The translations under genes and the position numbers were made by a program. Below the pieces are notes generated by a model. It was not told where the DNA came from and ran no database searches. It was given only the letters and a program-made list of their open reading frames with translations. From Ramlibacter paludis (GTDB taxonomy: Bacteria; Pseudomonadota; Gammaproteobacteria; Burkholderiales; Burkholderiaceae_C), in assembly GCF_022012305.1 (NCBI RefSeq), contig NZ_JAKLTM010000001.1, positions 496,001-560,000 on the forward strand: 64,000 nt of DNA, read 5' to 3'. This document shows positions 1 to 8,768 of this stretch, in pieces (the first letter of the stretch is position 1; each line of letters starts with the position of its first letter).

Positions 1-485
1 CCGGCGAAGTGCCCAGCGATGCGGCGCGCCAGCAGGCCGAGCAGCTGGTGAGCCGCGTCGACAACGTGCGCGGCGTGAGCAACGAATTGGCGGTCCTGCC
101 GGCCAGCTCGATGACGCAGCGTTCGGCGGACACCTTCATCACCGGCCAGATCCGCGCTTCCTACGTGGACGCAGCGGACCTGCAGTCGAACGCCTTCAAG
201 GTCGTGACCGAACGCGGCACCGTCTACCTGATGGGCCGGGTTTCGCAACGCGAGGCCGACCGCGGCACGCAGATCGCCCGCCAGATCGGTGGCGTGAACA
301 AGGTGGTGCGGATGTTCGAGGTGCTGACGCCGGAAGAGATGCGGCAACTCGGGCTGACGCCGCCGGGCGCCGCGCCGGCAGCGGCCGTGGCACCGGCGCC
401 GGCCCCTGCGCCCGCGCCGGCCGCGCCGGCTGCCACCGCGCCGGCTCCGGACGCCGGCGGCGTGGTCGTGTCCCCGGTGCGCTGA
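1..485 (+). CDS. BON-domain protein, 3' part (YraP/DolP/OsmY type)
   Basis: The start lies to the left of the window; the reading frame is open from base 3. The visible part holds the tail of one BON repeat (residues VRGVSNELAVLP) and a complete second BON repeat of about 60 residues containing GTVYLMGRVSQREADRGTQ, a strand-turn-helix core typical of the family. A low-complexity Ala/Pro tail of about 45 residues ends the protein. Dual-BON proteins of this kind are exported, usually as outer-membrane lipoproteins that bind anionic phospholipid and protect envelope integrity; the signal peptide cannot be checked here. The gene converges on the dehydrogenase at 487 with one base between the stop codons, so no terminator fits in the gap. 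Family assignment is good; the exact member is uncertain. Confidence 0.85.
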   Translation, partial: GEVPSDAARQQAEQLVSRVDNVRGVSNELAVLPASSMTQRSADTFITGQIRASYVDAADLQSNAFKVVTERGTVYLMGRVSQREADRGTQIARQIGGVNKVVRMFEVLTPEEMRQLGLTPPGAAPAAAVAPAPAPAPAPAAPAATAPAPDAGGVVVSPVR

Positions 486-486
486 A

Positions 487-1392
487 CTACCGCAAGCGCT
501 TGATCAGGCTGGACGTGTCCCAGCGGTTGCCGCCCAGCGCCTGCACGTCCGCATAGAACTGGTCCACCAGCGCCGTCACCGGCAGCCGCGCGCCGTTACG
601 CTTGGCTTCGTCCAGCACCAGGCCCAGGTCCTTGCGCATCCAGTCGACGGCGAAGCCGAACGCGAACTGGTCGGCGATCATCGTCTTGCCGCGGTTGTCC
701 ATCTGCCAGCTCTGGGCGGCACCCTTGCCGATGACTTCCAGCACCTGGTTCATGTCGAGGCCGGCTTTCTGGCCGAAGGCAATGGCTTCCGACAAGCCTT
801 GCACCAGGCCGGCGATGGCGATCTGGTTGACCATCTTGGCCAGCTGGCCCGCCCCGCTCGCGCCCAGCAGCGTGCAGGCGCGCGCGAAGCTCATCACCAC
901 CGGCTTGATGCCGTCGAAGGCGGCGGGCTCGCCGCCGCACATCACCGTCAGCAGGCCGTTCTGGGCGCCGGCCTGGCCGCCGGAGACGGGGCCGTCGATG
1001 AATTGCACGCCGCGCTTCGCGGCTTCGGCCGCGAGTTCGCGCGCGACGTCGGCCGATGCGGTGGTGTGGTCGACGAACACCGCGCCGGACTTCATGCCGG
1101 CCAGCGCACCCTGCTCGCCCAGCACCACCGAGCGCAGGTCGTCGTCGTTGCCGACGCAGCAGAACACGATGTCGCAGCCGGCGGCCGCTTCGCGCGGCGT
1201 GGGCGCCGCCTTGCCGCCGAACTCGGCGACCCAGGCATCGCGCTTGGGCGCGCTGCGGTTGTAGACGGTGACGGCATGGCCGGCCCGGGCCAGGTGGCCG
1301 GCCATGGGAAAGCCCATCACGCCGAGGCCGAGGAAGGCGACCTTGCGGGCCGGCGTGGGTTCGTAGGTGCGGGGGTTGGTGCTGCTGCTCAT
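487..1392 (-). CDS. NAD(P)-dependent 3-hydroxyisobutyrate dehydrogenase family oxidoreductase
   Basis: A 301-residue beta-hydroxyacid dehydrogenase. Residues 17-30 carry the Rossmann motif VAFLGLGVMGFPMA (GxGxMG). The middle has the substrate-binding DGPVSGGQAGA segment, and the catalytic Lys lies in GAGQLAKMVNQ. Length and motifs fit 3-hydroxyisobutyrate dehydrogenase and tartronate-semialdehyde reductase, which oxidise or reduce a 3-hydroxy acid using NAD(P). The sequence alone does not separate those activities. The gene stands alone: it converges with the BON gene on one side and lies 34 bp downstream of pilU on the same strand. Two more members of the family occur at 28156 and 30044 in catabolic contexts; nothing here ties this copy to them. 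Confidence 0.85.
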   Translation of the reverse strand: MSSSTNPRTYEPTPARKVAFLGLGVMGFPMAGHLARAGHAVTVYNRSAPKRDAWVAEFGGKAAPTPREAAAGCDIVFCCVGNDDDLRSVVLGEQGALAGMKSGAVFVDHTTASADVARELAAEAAKRGVQFIDGPVSGGQAGAQNGLLTVMCGGEPAAFDGIKPVVMSFARACTLLGASGAGQLAKMVNQIAIAGLVQGLSEAIAFGQKAGLDMNQVLEVIGKGAAQSWQMDNRGKTMIADQFAFGFAVDWMRKDLGLVLDEAKRNGARLPVTALVDQFYADVQALGGNRWDTSSLIKRLR

Positions 1393-1426
1393 GGGGGCGA
1401 ACTTTAACGGGTTCGCCCCGCTGGCG

Positions 1427-2563
1427 TCAGACGATGGCCAGGTGCTCGGTGCCCGCGGACAGGTCCTGCGTCTTCGCGCGCTGGCTGTTCAGCTTGATCT
1501 GCAGGCGCAGGTCGTTCACCGAGTCGGCGTTGCGCAGCGCATCTTCGTAGCTGATGACGTTGTTCTCGTACATGTCGAACAGCGCCTGGTCGAAGGTCTG
1601 CATGCCCAGGTTGCGGCTCTTCTTCATGATCTCCTTGATCTCGGAGACCTCGCCCTTGAAGATCAGGTCGGAGATCAGCGGGGAGTTCAGCATGATCTCC
1701 ACCGCCGCGCCGCGGCCCTTGCCGTCCTGCTTGGGCACCAGGCGCTGCGAGATGAAGGCCTTCAGGTTCAGCGACAGGTCCATCAGCAGCTGCGGCCGGC
1801 GCTCTTCCGGGAAGAAGTTGATCACGCGGTCCAGCGCCTGGTTGGCGCTGTTGGCGTGCAGCGTGGCCATGCAGAGGTGGCCGGTTTCGGCGAAGGCGAT
1901 CGCGTGTTCCATGGTCTCGCGGTCGCGGATCTCGCCCATCAGGATCACGTCGGGCGCCTGGCGCAGCGTGTTCTTCAGCGCGGCTTCCCAGCTGTCGGTG
2001 TCGAGCCCCACTTCGCGCTGCGTCACCACGCAGTTCTTGTGCGGGTGCACGAATTCCACCGGGTCCTCGATGGTGATGATGTGGCCGTAGCTCTGCTCGT
2101 TGCGCCAGTCGATCATGGCCGCCAGCGTGGTCGACTTGCCCGAGCCGGTGGCGCCCACCAGCACGACCAGGCCGCGCTTGGACATCACCACGTCCTTCAG
2201 CACGGTGGGCACGCCCAGCTTGTCGATGGTCGGCAGCACCTGCGGGATCACCCGCAGCACCATGCCCACCTTGGCCTGCTGCACGAAGGCGTTGACGCGG
2301 AAGCGCCCCACGCCCGGCGGCGAGATCGCGAAGTTGCACTCCTTGGTGCGCTCGAACTCGGCGGCCTGCTTGTCGTTCATGATCGAACGGGCCAGCGCCA
2401 GCGTGTGCGAGGCGTTCAGGGGCTGCGGCGACACCTTGGTCACCTTGCCGTCCACCTTGATGGCCGGCGGGAAATCGGCCGTGATGAAGAGGTCCGAGCC
2501 GTTGCGGCCCACCATCAGCTTCAGCAGGTCGTTGATGAATTTTGTTGCCTGGTCGCGTTCCAT
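1427..2563 (-). CDS. pilU: Type IV pilus retraction accessory ATPase PilU
   Basis: A 378-residue hexameric secretion ATPase of the PilT/PilU branch, acting at the inner-membrane base of the type IV pilus to help depolymerise pilin. Visible motifs in order: Walker A GATGSGKSTT, Asp box ITIEDPVEFVH, Walker B VILMGEIRD and His box HLCMATLHANS. It follows pilT on the same strand with a 24-bp gap, the standard pilTU order. An AAGGAG ribosome site lies 7 nt before the ATG. It is assigned as PilU rather than PilT because it is the second gene of the pair, is longer, and has a C-terminal extension ending in DLSAGTEHLAIV. Twitching motility, DNA uptake and surface attachment are the usual roles. Confidence 0.93.
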   Translation of the reverse strand: MERDQATKFINDLLKLMVGRNGSDLFITADFPPAIKVDGKVTKVSPQPLNASHTLALARSIMNDKQAAEFERTKECNFAISPPGVGRFRVNAFVQQAKVGMVLRVIPQVLPTIDKLGVPTVLKDVVMSKRGLVVLVGATGSGKSTTLAAMIDWRNEQSYGHIITIEDPVEFVHPHKNCVVTQREVGLDTDSWEAALKNTLRQAPDVILMGEIRDRETMEHAIAFAETGHLCMATLHANSANQALDRVINFFPEERRPQLLMDLSLNLKAFISQRLVPKQDGKGRGAAVEIMLNSPLISDLIFKGEVSEIKEIMKKSRNLGMQTFDQALFDMYENNVISYEDALRNADSVNDLRLQIKLNSQRAKTQDLSAGTEHLAIV

Positions 2564-2587
2564 GATGGAACTCCTTCCTGAAACGGC

Positions 2588-3631
2588 TTAGCCTGGGAAA
2601 TTCTCGGGGATCTTGGCCTTGCTGCGCGCTTCGGCCGGACTGATCATGTTGCGCTTGACCAGCTCCGTCAGGTTCTGGTCCAGCGTGATCATGCCCACGC
2701 TGTTGCCGGTCTGGATGGCGGAATACATCTGCGCCACCTTCGCTTCGCGAATCAGGTTGCGGATGGCCGACGTGCCGATCATGATCTCGTGCGCCGCCAC
2801 GCGGCCGGCGCCGTCCTTGGTCTTGCACAGCGTCTGCGAGATCACCGCCTGCAGCGACTCCGACAGCATCGCGCGGACCATTTCCTTTTCCTCGGCCGGG
2901 AACACGTCGATGATCCGGTCGATGGTCTTGGCGGCGCTCGAGGTGTGCAGCGTGCCGAACACCAGGTGGCCCGTTTCCGCGGCGGTCATCGCCAGGCGGA
3001 TGGTTTCCAGGTCGCGCATTTCGCCCACCAGGATACAGTCCGGGTCCTCCCGCAGCGCGGACTTCAGCGCCGCCGCGAACGACAGCGTCATCGGGCCCAC
3101 TTCGCGCTGGTTGATCAGGCACTTCTTGGACTCGTGCACGAATTCGATCGGGTCTTCCACCGTCAGGATGTGGCCGTACTCGGTTTCGTTCAGGTGGTTG
3201 ATCATCGCCGCCAGGGTGGTCGACTTGCCCGAGCCCGTCGGGCCCGTGACGAGCACCATGCCGCGCGGCTTGAGCGCGAGGTCCTGGAAGATCTTGGGCG
3301 CGTTCAGCTGTTCCAGCGTGAGGATCTTGGACGGAATCGTCCGGAACACGGCGCCGGCGCCGCGGTTCTGGTTGAAGGCGTTGACGCGGAAACGGGCCAG
3401 GCCTTCGATCTCGAACGAGAAGTCGACCTCCAGGAACTCTTCGTAGTTCTTGCGCTGGGTGTCGTTCATGATGTCGTACACCATGGCGTGGACCTGCTTG
3501 TGGTCCATCGGATCGACGTTGATGCGGCGCACGTCGCCGTGCACCCGGATCATCGGCGGCAGCCCCGCGGAGAGGTGGAGGTCGGAAGCCTTGTTCTTGA
3601 CGCTGAATGCCAGCAGCTGGGTAATATCCAC
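2588..3631 (-). CDS. pilT: Type IV pilus twitching motility ATPase PilT
   Basis: A 347-residue retraction motor ATPase, the usual length for PilT. Motifs: N-terminal PAS-like domain with DLHLSAGLPPMIRVHG, Walker A GPTGSGKSTT, Asp box LTVEDPIEFVH, Walker B CILVGEMRD and His box HLVFGTLHTSS. The C-terminal AIRNLIRE segment is the AIRNLIRE retraction motif known from PilT. The start is GTG at 3631 with a purine-rich GAGGG just upstream. The gene diverges from yggS, leaving 60 bp between start codons, and leads a pilT-pilU pair. It powers pilus retraction by ATP hydrolysis at the inner membrane. Confidence 0.95.
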   Translation of the reverse strand: MDITQLLAFSVKNKASDLHLSAGLPPMIRVHGDVRRINVDPMDHKQVHAMVYDIMNDTQRKNYEEFLEVDFSFEIEGLARFRVNAFNQNRGAGAVFRTIPSKILTLEQLNAPKIFQDLALKPRGMVLVTGPTGSGKSTTLAAMINHLNETEYGHILTVEDPIEFVHESKKCLINQREVGPMTLSFAAALKSALREDPDCILVGEMRDLETIRLAMTAAETGHLVFGTLHTSSAAKTIDRIIDVFPAEEKEMVRAMLSESLQAVISQTLCKTKDGAGRVAAHEIMIGTSAIRNLIREAKVAQMYSAIQTGNSVGMITLDQNLTELVKRNMISPAEARSKAKIPENFPG

Positions 3632-3691
3632 GAATCCCTCTTATGTATGACCCCTCCCGCGGCGGCACCTGCCGGGGATGGCCGGTCCATT

Positions 3692-4405
3692 ATGACCACG
3701 ATTGCCAGCAACCTCCAGCGGGTGCGCGAGCGCGTCGCCCAGGCATGCGCGCAGGCCGGACGCCACGTGAACGAAGTCACGCTGCTTGCCGTGTCGAAGA
3801 CGTTCGGGCCCGACACCGTGCGCGAAGCCCATGCCGCGGGCCAGTTCGCCTTCGGCGAAAACTACATCCAGGAAGCCGTGGAGAAGATCGCCCTGCTGGC
3901 GGACCTGCCGCTGCAATGGCATTGCATCGGCCCGATCCAGAGCAACAAGACGCGGCTGGTGGCGGAGCACTTCGACTGGGCGCACACCGTGGACCGGCTG
4001 AAGATCGCCGAGCGGCTTTCGCAGCAGCGTCCCGCCGGCCTGCCGCCGCTGCAGGTCTGCCTGCAGGTGAACGTCGACGGCGGCGCCACCAAGTCCGGCG
4101 TCGCGCCGGAGGAAGCCGCGGCCCTCGCGCATGCGGTGGCTGCCTTGCCGCGGCTGCAGCTGCGCGGCCTCATGACGATTCCGGAACCGGCCGAGGATTT
4201 CGAGGCGCAACTGGCAGTGCATCGCAAGGCGCGCGCGCTGTTCGAGGCGCTGCAGGCCGAGGGCCTGGCGCTGGACACGCTCTCGATGGGAATGACGGCG
4301 GACCTGGAAGCCGCGATCCACGCCGGCAGCACGATGGTGCGGGTGGGGACCGCGATCTTCGGCGGCCGGAAGCAGGAACTGGATCCCGGGTCAAGCCCGG
4401 GATGA
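3692..4405 (+). CDS. yggS: YggS/PLPBP family pyridoxal-phosphate homeostasis protein
   Basis: A 237-residue single-domain PLP-binding protein with a TIM-barrel fold of the alanine-racemase N-domain type. The PLP lysine is in LLAVSKTF; other family marks are FGENYIQEA, WHCIGPIQSNK, VNVDGGATKSG and the phosphate-binding SMGMTADLEAAI with STMVRVGTAIFG. The family controls intracellular PLP supply and amino-acid pools and has no known catalytic reaction. The ATG at 3692 was chosen because conserved homology begins there, although the frame stays open far upstream. The last codons (DPGSSPG and stop) are supplied by a hairpin repeat at 4381-4406. The gene lies next to pilTU, a common neighbourhood in Burkholderiales. 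Confidence 0.93.
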   Translation: MTTIASNLQRVRERVAQACAQAGRHVNEVTLLAVSKTFGPDTVREAHAAGQFAFGENYIQEAVEKIALLADLPLQWHCIGPIQSNKTRLVAEHFDWAHTVDRLKIAERLSQQRPAGLPPLQVCLQVNVDGGATKSGVAPEEAAALAHAVAALPRLQLRGLMTIPEPAEDFEAQLAVHRKARALFEALQAEGLALDTLSMGMTADLEAAIHAGSTMVRVGTAIFGGRKQELDPGSSPG

Positions 4406-4406
4406 C
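4381..4406 (+). repeat. Short hairpin repeat, GTCATCCC...GGGATCC class
   Basis: An 8-bp stem (ATCCCGGG / CCCGGGAT, 4383-4390 and 4396-4403) with a 5-nt loop. Read on the minus strand it runs GTCATCCC to GGGATCC, the same layout as 57081-57106 and as each half of 26976-27035. It overlaps the end of yggS and encodes its final residues and stop codon. It sits between two convergent genes and could also act as a transcription barrier. Confidence 0.7.
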
Positions 4407-4410
4407 TTCG

Positions 4411-4962
4411 TCACTTCTTCGGCGGCGCGACCGGCTTGATGCTGCCGCAGTCGGCGGACAGCCACTTGCCGGCGGCATCCATCTCCATCGTCTCGGGCTT
4501 GCCCTTGGCGCTGGTGTTGATGACCATGTGGCTCTTGTAGGCCTCACTGCCCATGAAGGTGAACTCGCCTTCGCCGCTGGAGGGCGGCTTCGTGCAGGTG
4601 AAGGCCATCTTCATCGTGTTGCCGCTGCGCTGCTGCTTCGTCATGGTGCAGCCTTCCTGCATCGGCACGTCGTTGCGTTCGACCATCTCCTTGGTCATGC
4701 ACATCTGCATCGTCATGCCGCCGCCGGCCGCCGGCCCCGCCATGCGCATGCCGCGCTGAGCCATCATGGCTTCCATCTGCTTGCGCTGGTCCGGGGGCAT
4801 CGAGGCGAGCTGCTGCTGCATGTCCGCCATCGCCTTGTCCATCTCCCCGCTGCCCTTCATCTTGTTGCTGATTTCCCACAGCCCGGGCTTGAGCTGCTGG
4901 GCGCCGGCCGGCAGGCAGGCCACCGCGAGGGCCGCGGCAACGAGGAGGAGAGGCATGCGCAT
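4411..4962 (-). CDS. Exported DUF3617 family protein
   Basis: A 183-residue protein with a Sec signal peptide (about residues 1-21, cleavage after PAGA) followed by QQLKPGLWEISNKMKG, the characteristic start of DUF3617 proteins. The domain ends with the paired-cysteine pattern QMCMTKE...EGCTMTKQ...FTCTKPP and a final CGSIKP. A Met/Gln-rich insertion of about 50 residues (DMQQQLASMPPDQRKQMEAM) is typical of betaproteobacterial members. The function of the family is unknown; periplasmic location is inferred from the signal peptide. It converges with yggS, with 5 bp between stop codons, and lies downstream of a chemoreceptor gene on the same strand. Confidence 0.85.
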   Translation of the reverse strand: MRMPLLLVAAALAVACLPAGAQQLKPGLWEISNKMKGSGEMDKAMADMQQQLASMPPDQRKQMEAMMAQRGMRMAGPAAGGGMTMQMCMTKEMVERNDVPMQEGCTMTKQQRSGNTMKMAFTCTKPPSSGEGEFTFMGSEAYKSHMVINTSAKGKPETMEMDAAGKWLSADCGSIKPVAPPKK

Positions 4963-5004
4963 GGAGTGCTCCTGGAGAAAGCGCCGATTCTGCCGCCGCG
5001 TAGG

Positions 5005-6654
5005 CTAGGCCATCAAGGGCGCGGGTCCACTCAAAAGGGGGAAATCGGTGTGGCGGGGCTCTTCCATCGCTTCCACCGCCTCCGCCTCCCCGCCTTCCAC
5101 CTTGAACCTGGCCACCGTCTGCACCAGCACCTGCGCCTGCTGCGCCAGGTGTTCGGCGGCGCCGGCGGCCTGTTCGACGACCGTGGTGTTCTGCTGGGTG
5201 TTGCCTTCCATCTGGGCGATGGCGCGGTTCACCTGTTCGATGCCCGCGAGCTGTTCGGCGCTGGCGTGCGCGATCTCGGCCACCAGGTCGTTCACCTTCT
5301 GCACCGAGGCGACGATTTCGTCCATGGTGCGCCCGGCCGTTTCCACCTCGCGCACGCCGCCGGCGACGCGTGAAGTCGATTCCTCGATCAGCGCCTTGAT
5401 CTCCTTGGCGGCGGTGGCGGAGCGCTGCGCCAGCGAGCGCACTTCGGAGGCCACCACCGCGAAACCGCGGCCCTGCTCGCCCGCACGCGCGGCTTCGACC
5501 GCGGCGTTCAGCGCCAGGATGTTCGTCTGGAAAGCAATGCTGTCGATCACGCCGGAGATGTCGGCGATGCGGCTAGACGACTGGTGGATGCCCTGCATCG
5601 TGGCCACCACGCCGCGCACCGCTTCGCCGCCGCGGGTGGCGATGGTCGACGTGCCTTGCGCCAGCTTGTTGGCCTGGCCCGCGCCGTGCGCGTTCTGCTG
5701 CACGGTGGCCGTGAGTTCCTCCATGCTGGAGGCGGTCTCTTCCAGGCTGGCCGCCTGGTCCTCGGTCCGCGCCGCCAGGCTGACGTTGCCGCGTTCGATC
5801 TGCTGCGCGCCTTCGCGCACGCCCAGGGCGGCGGTGCGGATGTCCTTCACCGCGTCGGCCAGCGACATGCGCATCCACTCGAGCGCCCCGACCAGCTGCG
5901 CGATCTCGTCGTTGCCTTCGTATTCGACTTCCTGGCTCAGGTCGCCCTGCGCCACCTTCAGCGCCGCCTCGCGCGCGGCGTGCAAGGGCTGCACCACGCC
6001 GCGCGTGGTGAAGAAGGCGATGCTGCCGCCGACGACCACGGCCAGCAGCGTCAGGCCGGCGACGAAAAGCAGCACCATGCGCGAGCCGGCGCGGTTGCGT
6101 TCGACGGAGCCGCGCGCCTCGGCGATGGTGGCGCGGGTGAAGTCGCGCAACTGGTTCTGCAGGTCCTGCTGGCGCGGCGCCACCGTCTGCGCGACGAAGG
6201 CCTTGGCCTCCTCGAACTGGGCGTCGCCCACCTTGACGTGGACGGCCCTTTCCATGTCGGCCAGCTCGCGCTCGAGCGCGACGACCTTCTGCGCGGTTTC
6301 GCGCGAGGCGTTCACCTGCGAAGCGGCGGAGAGCGTCTCGAGCCGCCTGGAGGCGTCGACGCGGGCCTGCGTGTTGGCGTCCAGCCGCGTCTGCAGCTCG
6401 CGCCGCACGGCCGGGTTGTAGGTCATGACCAGGTCGCGGAGCATCACCGCGCGCTGACCCGCAATGTCCTGCACCTGCCCGATCGCATCGAGCAGGCCGA
6501 TGCTTTCGCTGACGAGCCCGTCAGCCTGGCGTTGGTAGGTTTGCAGACGGTCGAGGCTGACACCCGCGACCAGGAGCAGCAGGGCCAGGATCAGGCCAAA
6601 GCCACACCACAAGCGGGTGGCGATGCCCCGCGTCTGGAAAAAGCGCATGCGCAT
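5005..6654 (-). CDS. Methyl-accepting chemotaxis protein
   Basis: A transmembrane chemoreceptor of about 549 residues. Order of parts: short cytoplasmic start, TM1 ([20 protein letters not shown]), a four-helix-bundle periplasmic ligand domain of about 150 residues, TM2 near residue 195-217 ([17 protein letters not shown]), HAMP, and the signalling hairpin with the near-invariant [20 protein letters not shown] tip. The cytoplasmic part passes ligand state to CheA/CheW. I chose ATG 6654 ([10 protein letters not shown]) because the frame extends upstream only to a GTG at 6678 without a visible ribosome site; ATG 6648 is equally possible. No che genes are in the window, so the signal sensed is unknown. 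No C-terminal CheR-binding pentapeptide is visible. Confidence 0.92.
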   Translation of the reverse strand: MRMRFFQTRGIATRLWCGFGLILALLLLVAGVSLDRLQTYQRQADGLVSESIGLLDAIGQVQDIAGQRAVMLRDLVMTYNPAVRRELQTRLDANTQARVDASRRLETLSAASQVNASRETAQKVVALERELADMERAVHVKVGDAQFEEAKAFVAQTVAPRQQDLQNQLRDFTRATIAEARGSVERNRAGSRMVLLFVAGLTLLAVVVGGSIAFFTTRGVVQPLHAAREAALKVAQGDLSQEVEYEGNDEIAQLVGALEWMRMSLADAVKDIRTAALGVREGAQQIERGNVSLAARTEDQAASLEETASSMEELTATVQQNAHGAGQANKLAQGTSTIATRGGEAVRGVVATMQGIHQSSSRIADISGVIDSIAFQTNILALNAAVEAARAGEQGRGFAVVASEVRSLAQRSATAAKEIKALIEESTSRVAGGVREVETAGRTMDEIVASVQKVNDLVAEIAHASAEQLAGIEQVNRAIAQMEGNTQQNTTVVEQAAGAAEHLAQQAQVLVQTVARFKVEGGEAEAVEAMEEPRHTDFPLLSGPAPLMA

Positions 6655-6786
6655 GAAGATCAGGCCGACCTGGATCACAGGCGGCCTGTAACTGTGTGTT
6701 TCGGTCGCCTGGAATTTGCATCAAACCAGGAGGCCGCGCAAGCGCTGTCGCGCAACTACAACGCGCAAGCGTGGAGGAATGCGCGC

Positions 6787-7041
6787 TCAGCCCTTCAGGA
6801 GGTTGCGCGACACCTGGTCGCGCTTCGGGTCGCCCAGCAGGTCGACCGCGGAAGGCAGGTTGCCGTCATAGCGGCCGAGGACGTCCTGCAGGGCCTGCAG
6901 GGTGCGAGCGAGCTGGTCGTCGGCGCCCTGGCCCAGCTGCGAGCGGGCGTCTTCCAGGGCGCGGAACAACAGGGCGCGGGTGTTGCCGCGGATGACCAGG
7001 TTGCCGTCCGCCTGCCAGATCGCCTTGTGCATGTATTTCAT
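6787..7041 (-). CDS. Hypothetical 84-residue protein
   Basis: A small soluble protein that I do not recognise. It starts MKYMHKAIWQADGNLVIRGN, continues with an amphipathic helical middle (LFRALEDARSQLGQGADDQL) and ends DPKRDQVSRNLLKG. The ATG is preceded by GGAGA at a 6-nt spacing, which supports it as a real gene. There is no signal peptide, membrane segment or cysteine pair. It lies alone between the chemoreceptor gene and the end of the efflux operon on the same strand, with gaps of 132 and 158 bp in which I see no other gene. Confidence 0.6.
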   Translation of the reverse strand: MKYMHKAIWQADGNLVIRGNTRALLFRALEDARSQLGQGADDQLARTLQALQDVLGRYDGNLPSAVDLLGDPKRDQVSRNLLKG

Positions 7042-7199
7042 GAAGCATCTCCGTGGGATGCATCAAGGATGGACGCGGAGCCGGCTTCGCGCTGTGGGTC
7101 CGGCGAGCCTGATGGGGCCGGTGGGCGTCGGGCTCAGGCGTCGGAACAGGCGTCACCGCCGTGTTGCTTTCTGGAAGGCCGTGTCGGCGGCCTCCTGCA

Positions 7200-8765
7200 T
7201 CAGTGGGCGCCGGCGGCGGCCTCGCTCGCGCCCGGCCCGGTGGCCTTCTGCGGCTGGGTCAGCCAGACCAGGGGGATCAGGCAGAGGAACAGCACCGCCG
7301 AACCCAGGAAGATGTCGTTGGCGGCCATCATGAAAGCCTGCTGGTCGACCAGCCGGTTCACCTGCGCCAGCGCCTGCTCTGCCGACAGCCCCGCGGCCTG
7401 GAGCCCGGCCAGCGCCTGCTGCGCCGCCACGCTGCCGGCATTGACCGATTCGGCCAGCTGCGCGTGGTGCAGCGCCGCGCGGCTTTCCCACAGCGTCGTC
7501 GACACCGAAGTACCGATGGCGCCGGCGGTGATCCGCACGAAGTTGCTCAGGCCCGAGGCCGAGGGCATGCGGTCCGGCGTCATGCCCGACATCGTGATCG
7601 TCATCAGCGGGATGAAGAAGAAGGCCATCGCCACGCCCTGAACGATGGTCGGTATCAGGATCGTCCGCATGTCCGCCTGGGTGCTGAAGTTGGATCGCAT
7701 CCACAGCACCAGCGCGAACACCAGGAACGCGAAGGTCGCGTAGCGGCGCGGGTCCACCTTGGCGATGGTCTTGCCGACGATGGGCGAGAACACCAGCGCC
7801 AGCAGGCCCACCGGAGCGGTGACCAGGCCCGCGTCGGTCGCCGTGTAGCCCATGAACTGCTGCAACCACAGCGGCAGCAGCACCACGTTGCCGAAGAAGA
7901 GGCCGTAGCCCACCGACACGCTCAGCGTGCCGGCCCAGAAGTTGCGGCGCTTGAACAGGCGCAGGTCCACCACGGGGTGCTTGTCGGTCAGTTCCCAGAT
8001 CAGGAAGAAGGCGAAGCCCACCACCGCGGTGACCGCCAGCCCCACGATCAGCTGCGAGTGGAACCAGTCGTTCTCCTTGCCCAGGTCCAGCATCATCTGC
8101 ATGCAGCCGATCCACAGCACCAGCAGCGCGAGGCCGACGCGGTCGATCGGCAGCGCGTGCCGCACGCTCTCGCGCTTGTGGTAGATCGCCCAGGCGCCGA
8201 AGGCCGCGACGATGCCCACCGGGATGTTGATGTAGAAGATCCACGACCAGGTGATGTTGTCCGTGATCCAGCCGCCCAGCAGCGGGCCCATCACGGGCGC
8301 GACCAGCGTGGTCATCGACCACAAGGCCATGGCCAGCCCCGCCGCGGCGCGTGGATAGCTGGAAAGCAGCAGCGTCTGCGAAAGCGGGATCATCGGCCCG
8401 GCCACGAAGCCCTGCAGCGCGCGGAAGCCGATCAGCATCGGCATGCTCGGCGCCAGGCCGCACAGCCAGGAGGCGATGACGAACAGGATGACGCTGCCGA
8501 CAAACAGGCGCACCTGGCCGAAGCGCTGCGACAGCCAGCCGGTGAGCGGCACCGCGATCGCGTTGGCGATGGCGAAGCTGGTGATGACCCAGGTGCCCTG
8601 GTTCGGGCTGACGCCGAGGTCGCCGGCGATGGCCGGCAGCGAGACGTTGGCGATCGAGGTGTCCAGCACGTTCATGAACGTGGCCGCGGACAGCGCGATC
8701 GTGCCCCACAGCCGCGCCGAGCCTTCCAGCGGCGGGTGCGGCAGGGCCGGCGCGTTGGTCGCCAT
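7200..8765 (-). CDS. emrB: DHA2 family multidrug efflux MFS transporter, EmrB type
   Basis: A 521-residue inner-membrane drug:proton antiporter with 14 predicted helices. Marks of the DHA2 family include VLDTSIANVSLPAIAGDLG in helix 1 (motif D1), the loop RFGQVRLFVGSVI, and the antiporter motif C region GPLLGGWITDNITWSWIFYIN. It is the last gene of marR-nodT-emrA-emrB; only 3 bp separate it from emrA. With the membrane-fusion partner EmrA and the outer-membrane channel upstream it should form a tripartite pump exporting hydrophobic compounds or weak acids. Family members expel uncouplers, antibiotics and aromatic acids. The substrate here is unknown, but aromatic catabolism genes elsewhere in the window make phenolic compounds plausible. 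Confidence 0.93.
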   Translation of the reverse strand: MATNAPALPHPPLEGSARLWGTIALSAATFMNVLDTSIANVSLPAIAGDLGVSPNQGTWVITSFAIANAIAVPLTGWLSQRFGQVRLFVGSVILFVIASWLCGLAPSMPMLIGFRALQGFVAGPMIPLSQTLLLSSYPRAAAGLAMALWSMTTLVAPVMGPLLGGWITDNITWSWIFYINIPVGIVAAFGAWAIYHKRESVRHALPIDRVGLALLVLWIGCMQMMLDLGKENDWFHSQLIVGLAVTAVVGFAFFLIWELTDKHPVVDLRLFKRRNFWAGTLSVSVGYGLFFGNVVLLPLWLQQFMGYTATDAGLVTAPVGLLALVFSPIVGKTIAKVDPRRYATFAFLVFALVLWMRSNFSTQADMRTILIPTIVQGVAMAFFFIPLMTITMSGMTPDRMPSASGLSNFVRITAGAIGTSVSTTLWESRAALHHAQLAESVNAGSVAAQQALAGLQAAGLSAEQALAQVNRLVDQQAFMMAANDIFLGSAVLFLCLIPLVWLTQPQKATGPGASEAAAGAH

Positions 8766-8768
8766 GGC

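Noticed and set aside
3632-3691. A divergent promoter pair between pilT and yggS
   Set aside because: Weak A/T hexamers exist but none can be fixed with confidence in 60 bp.
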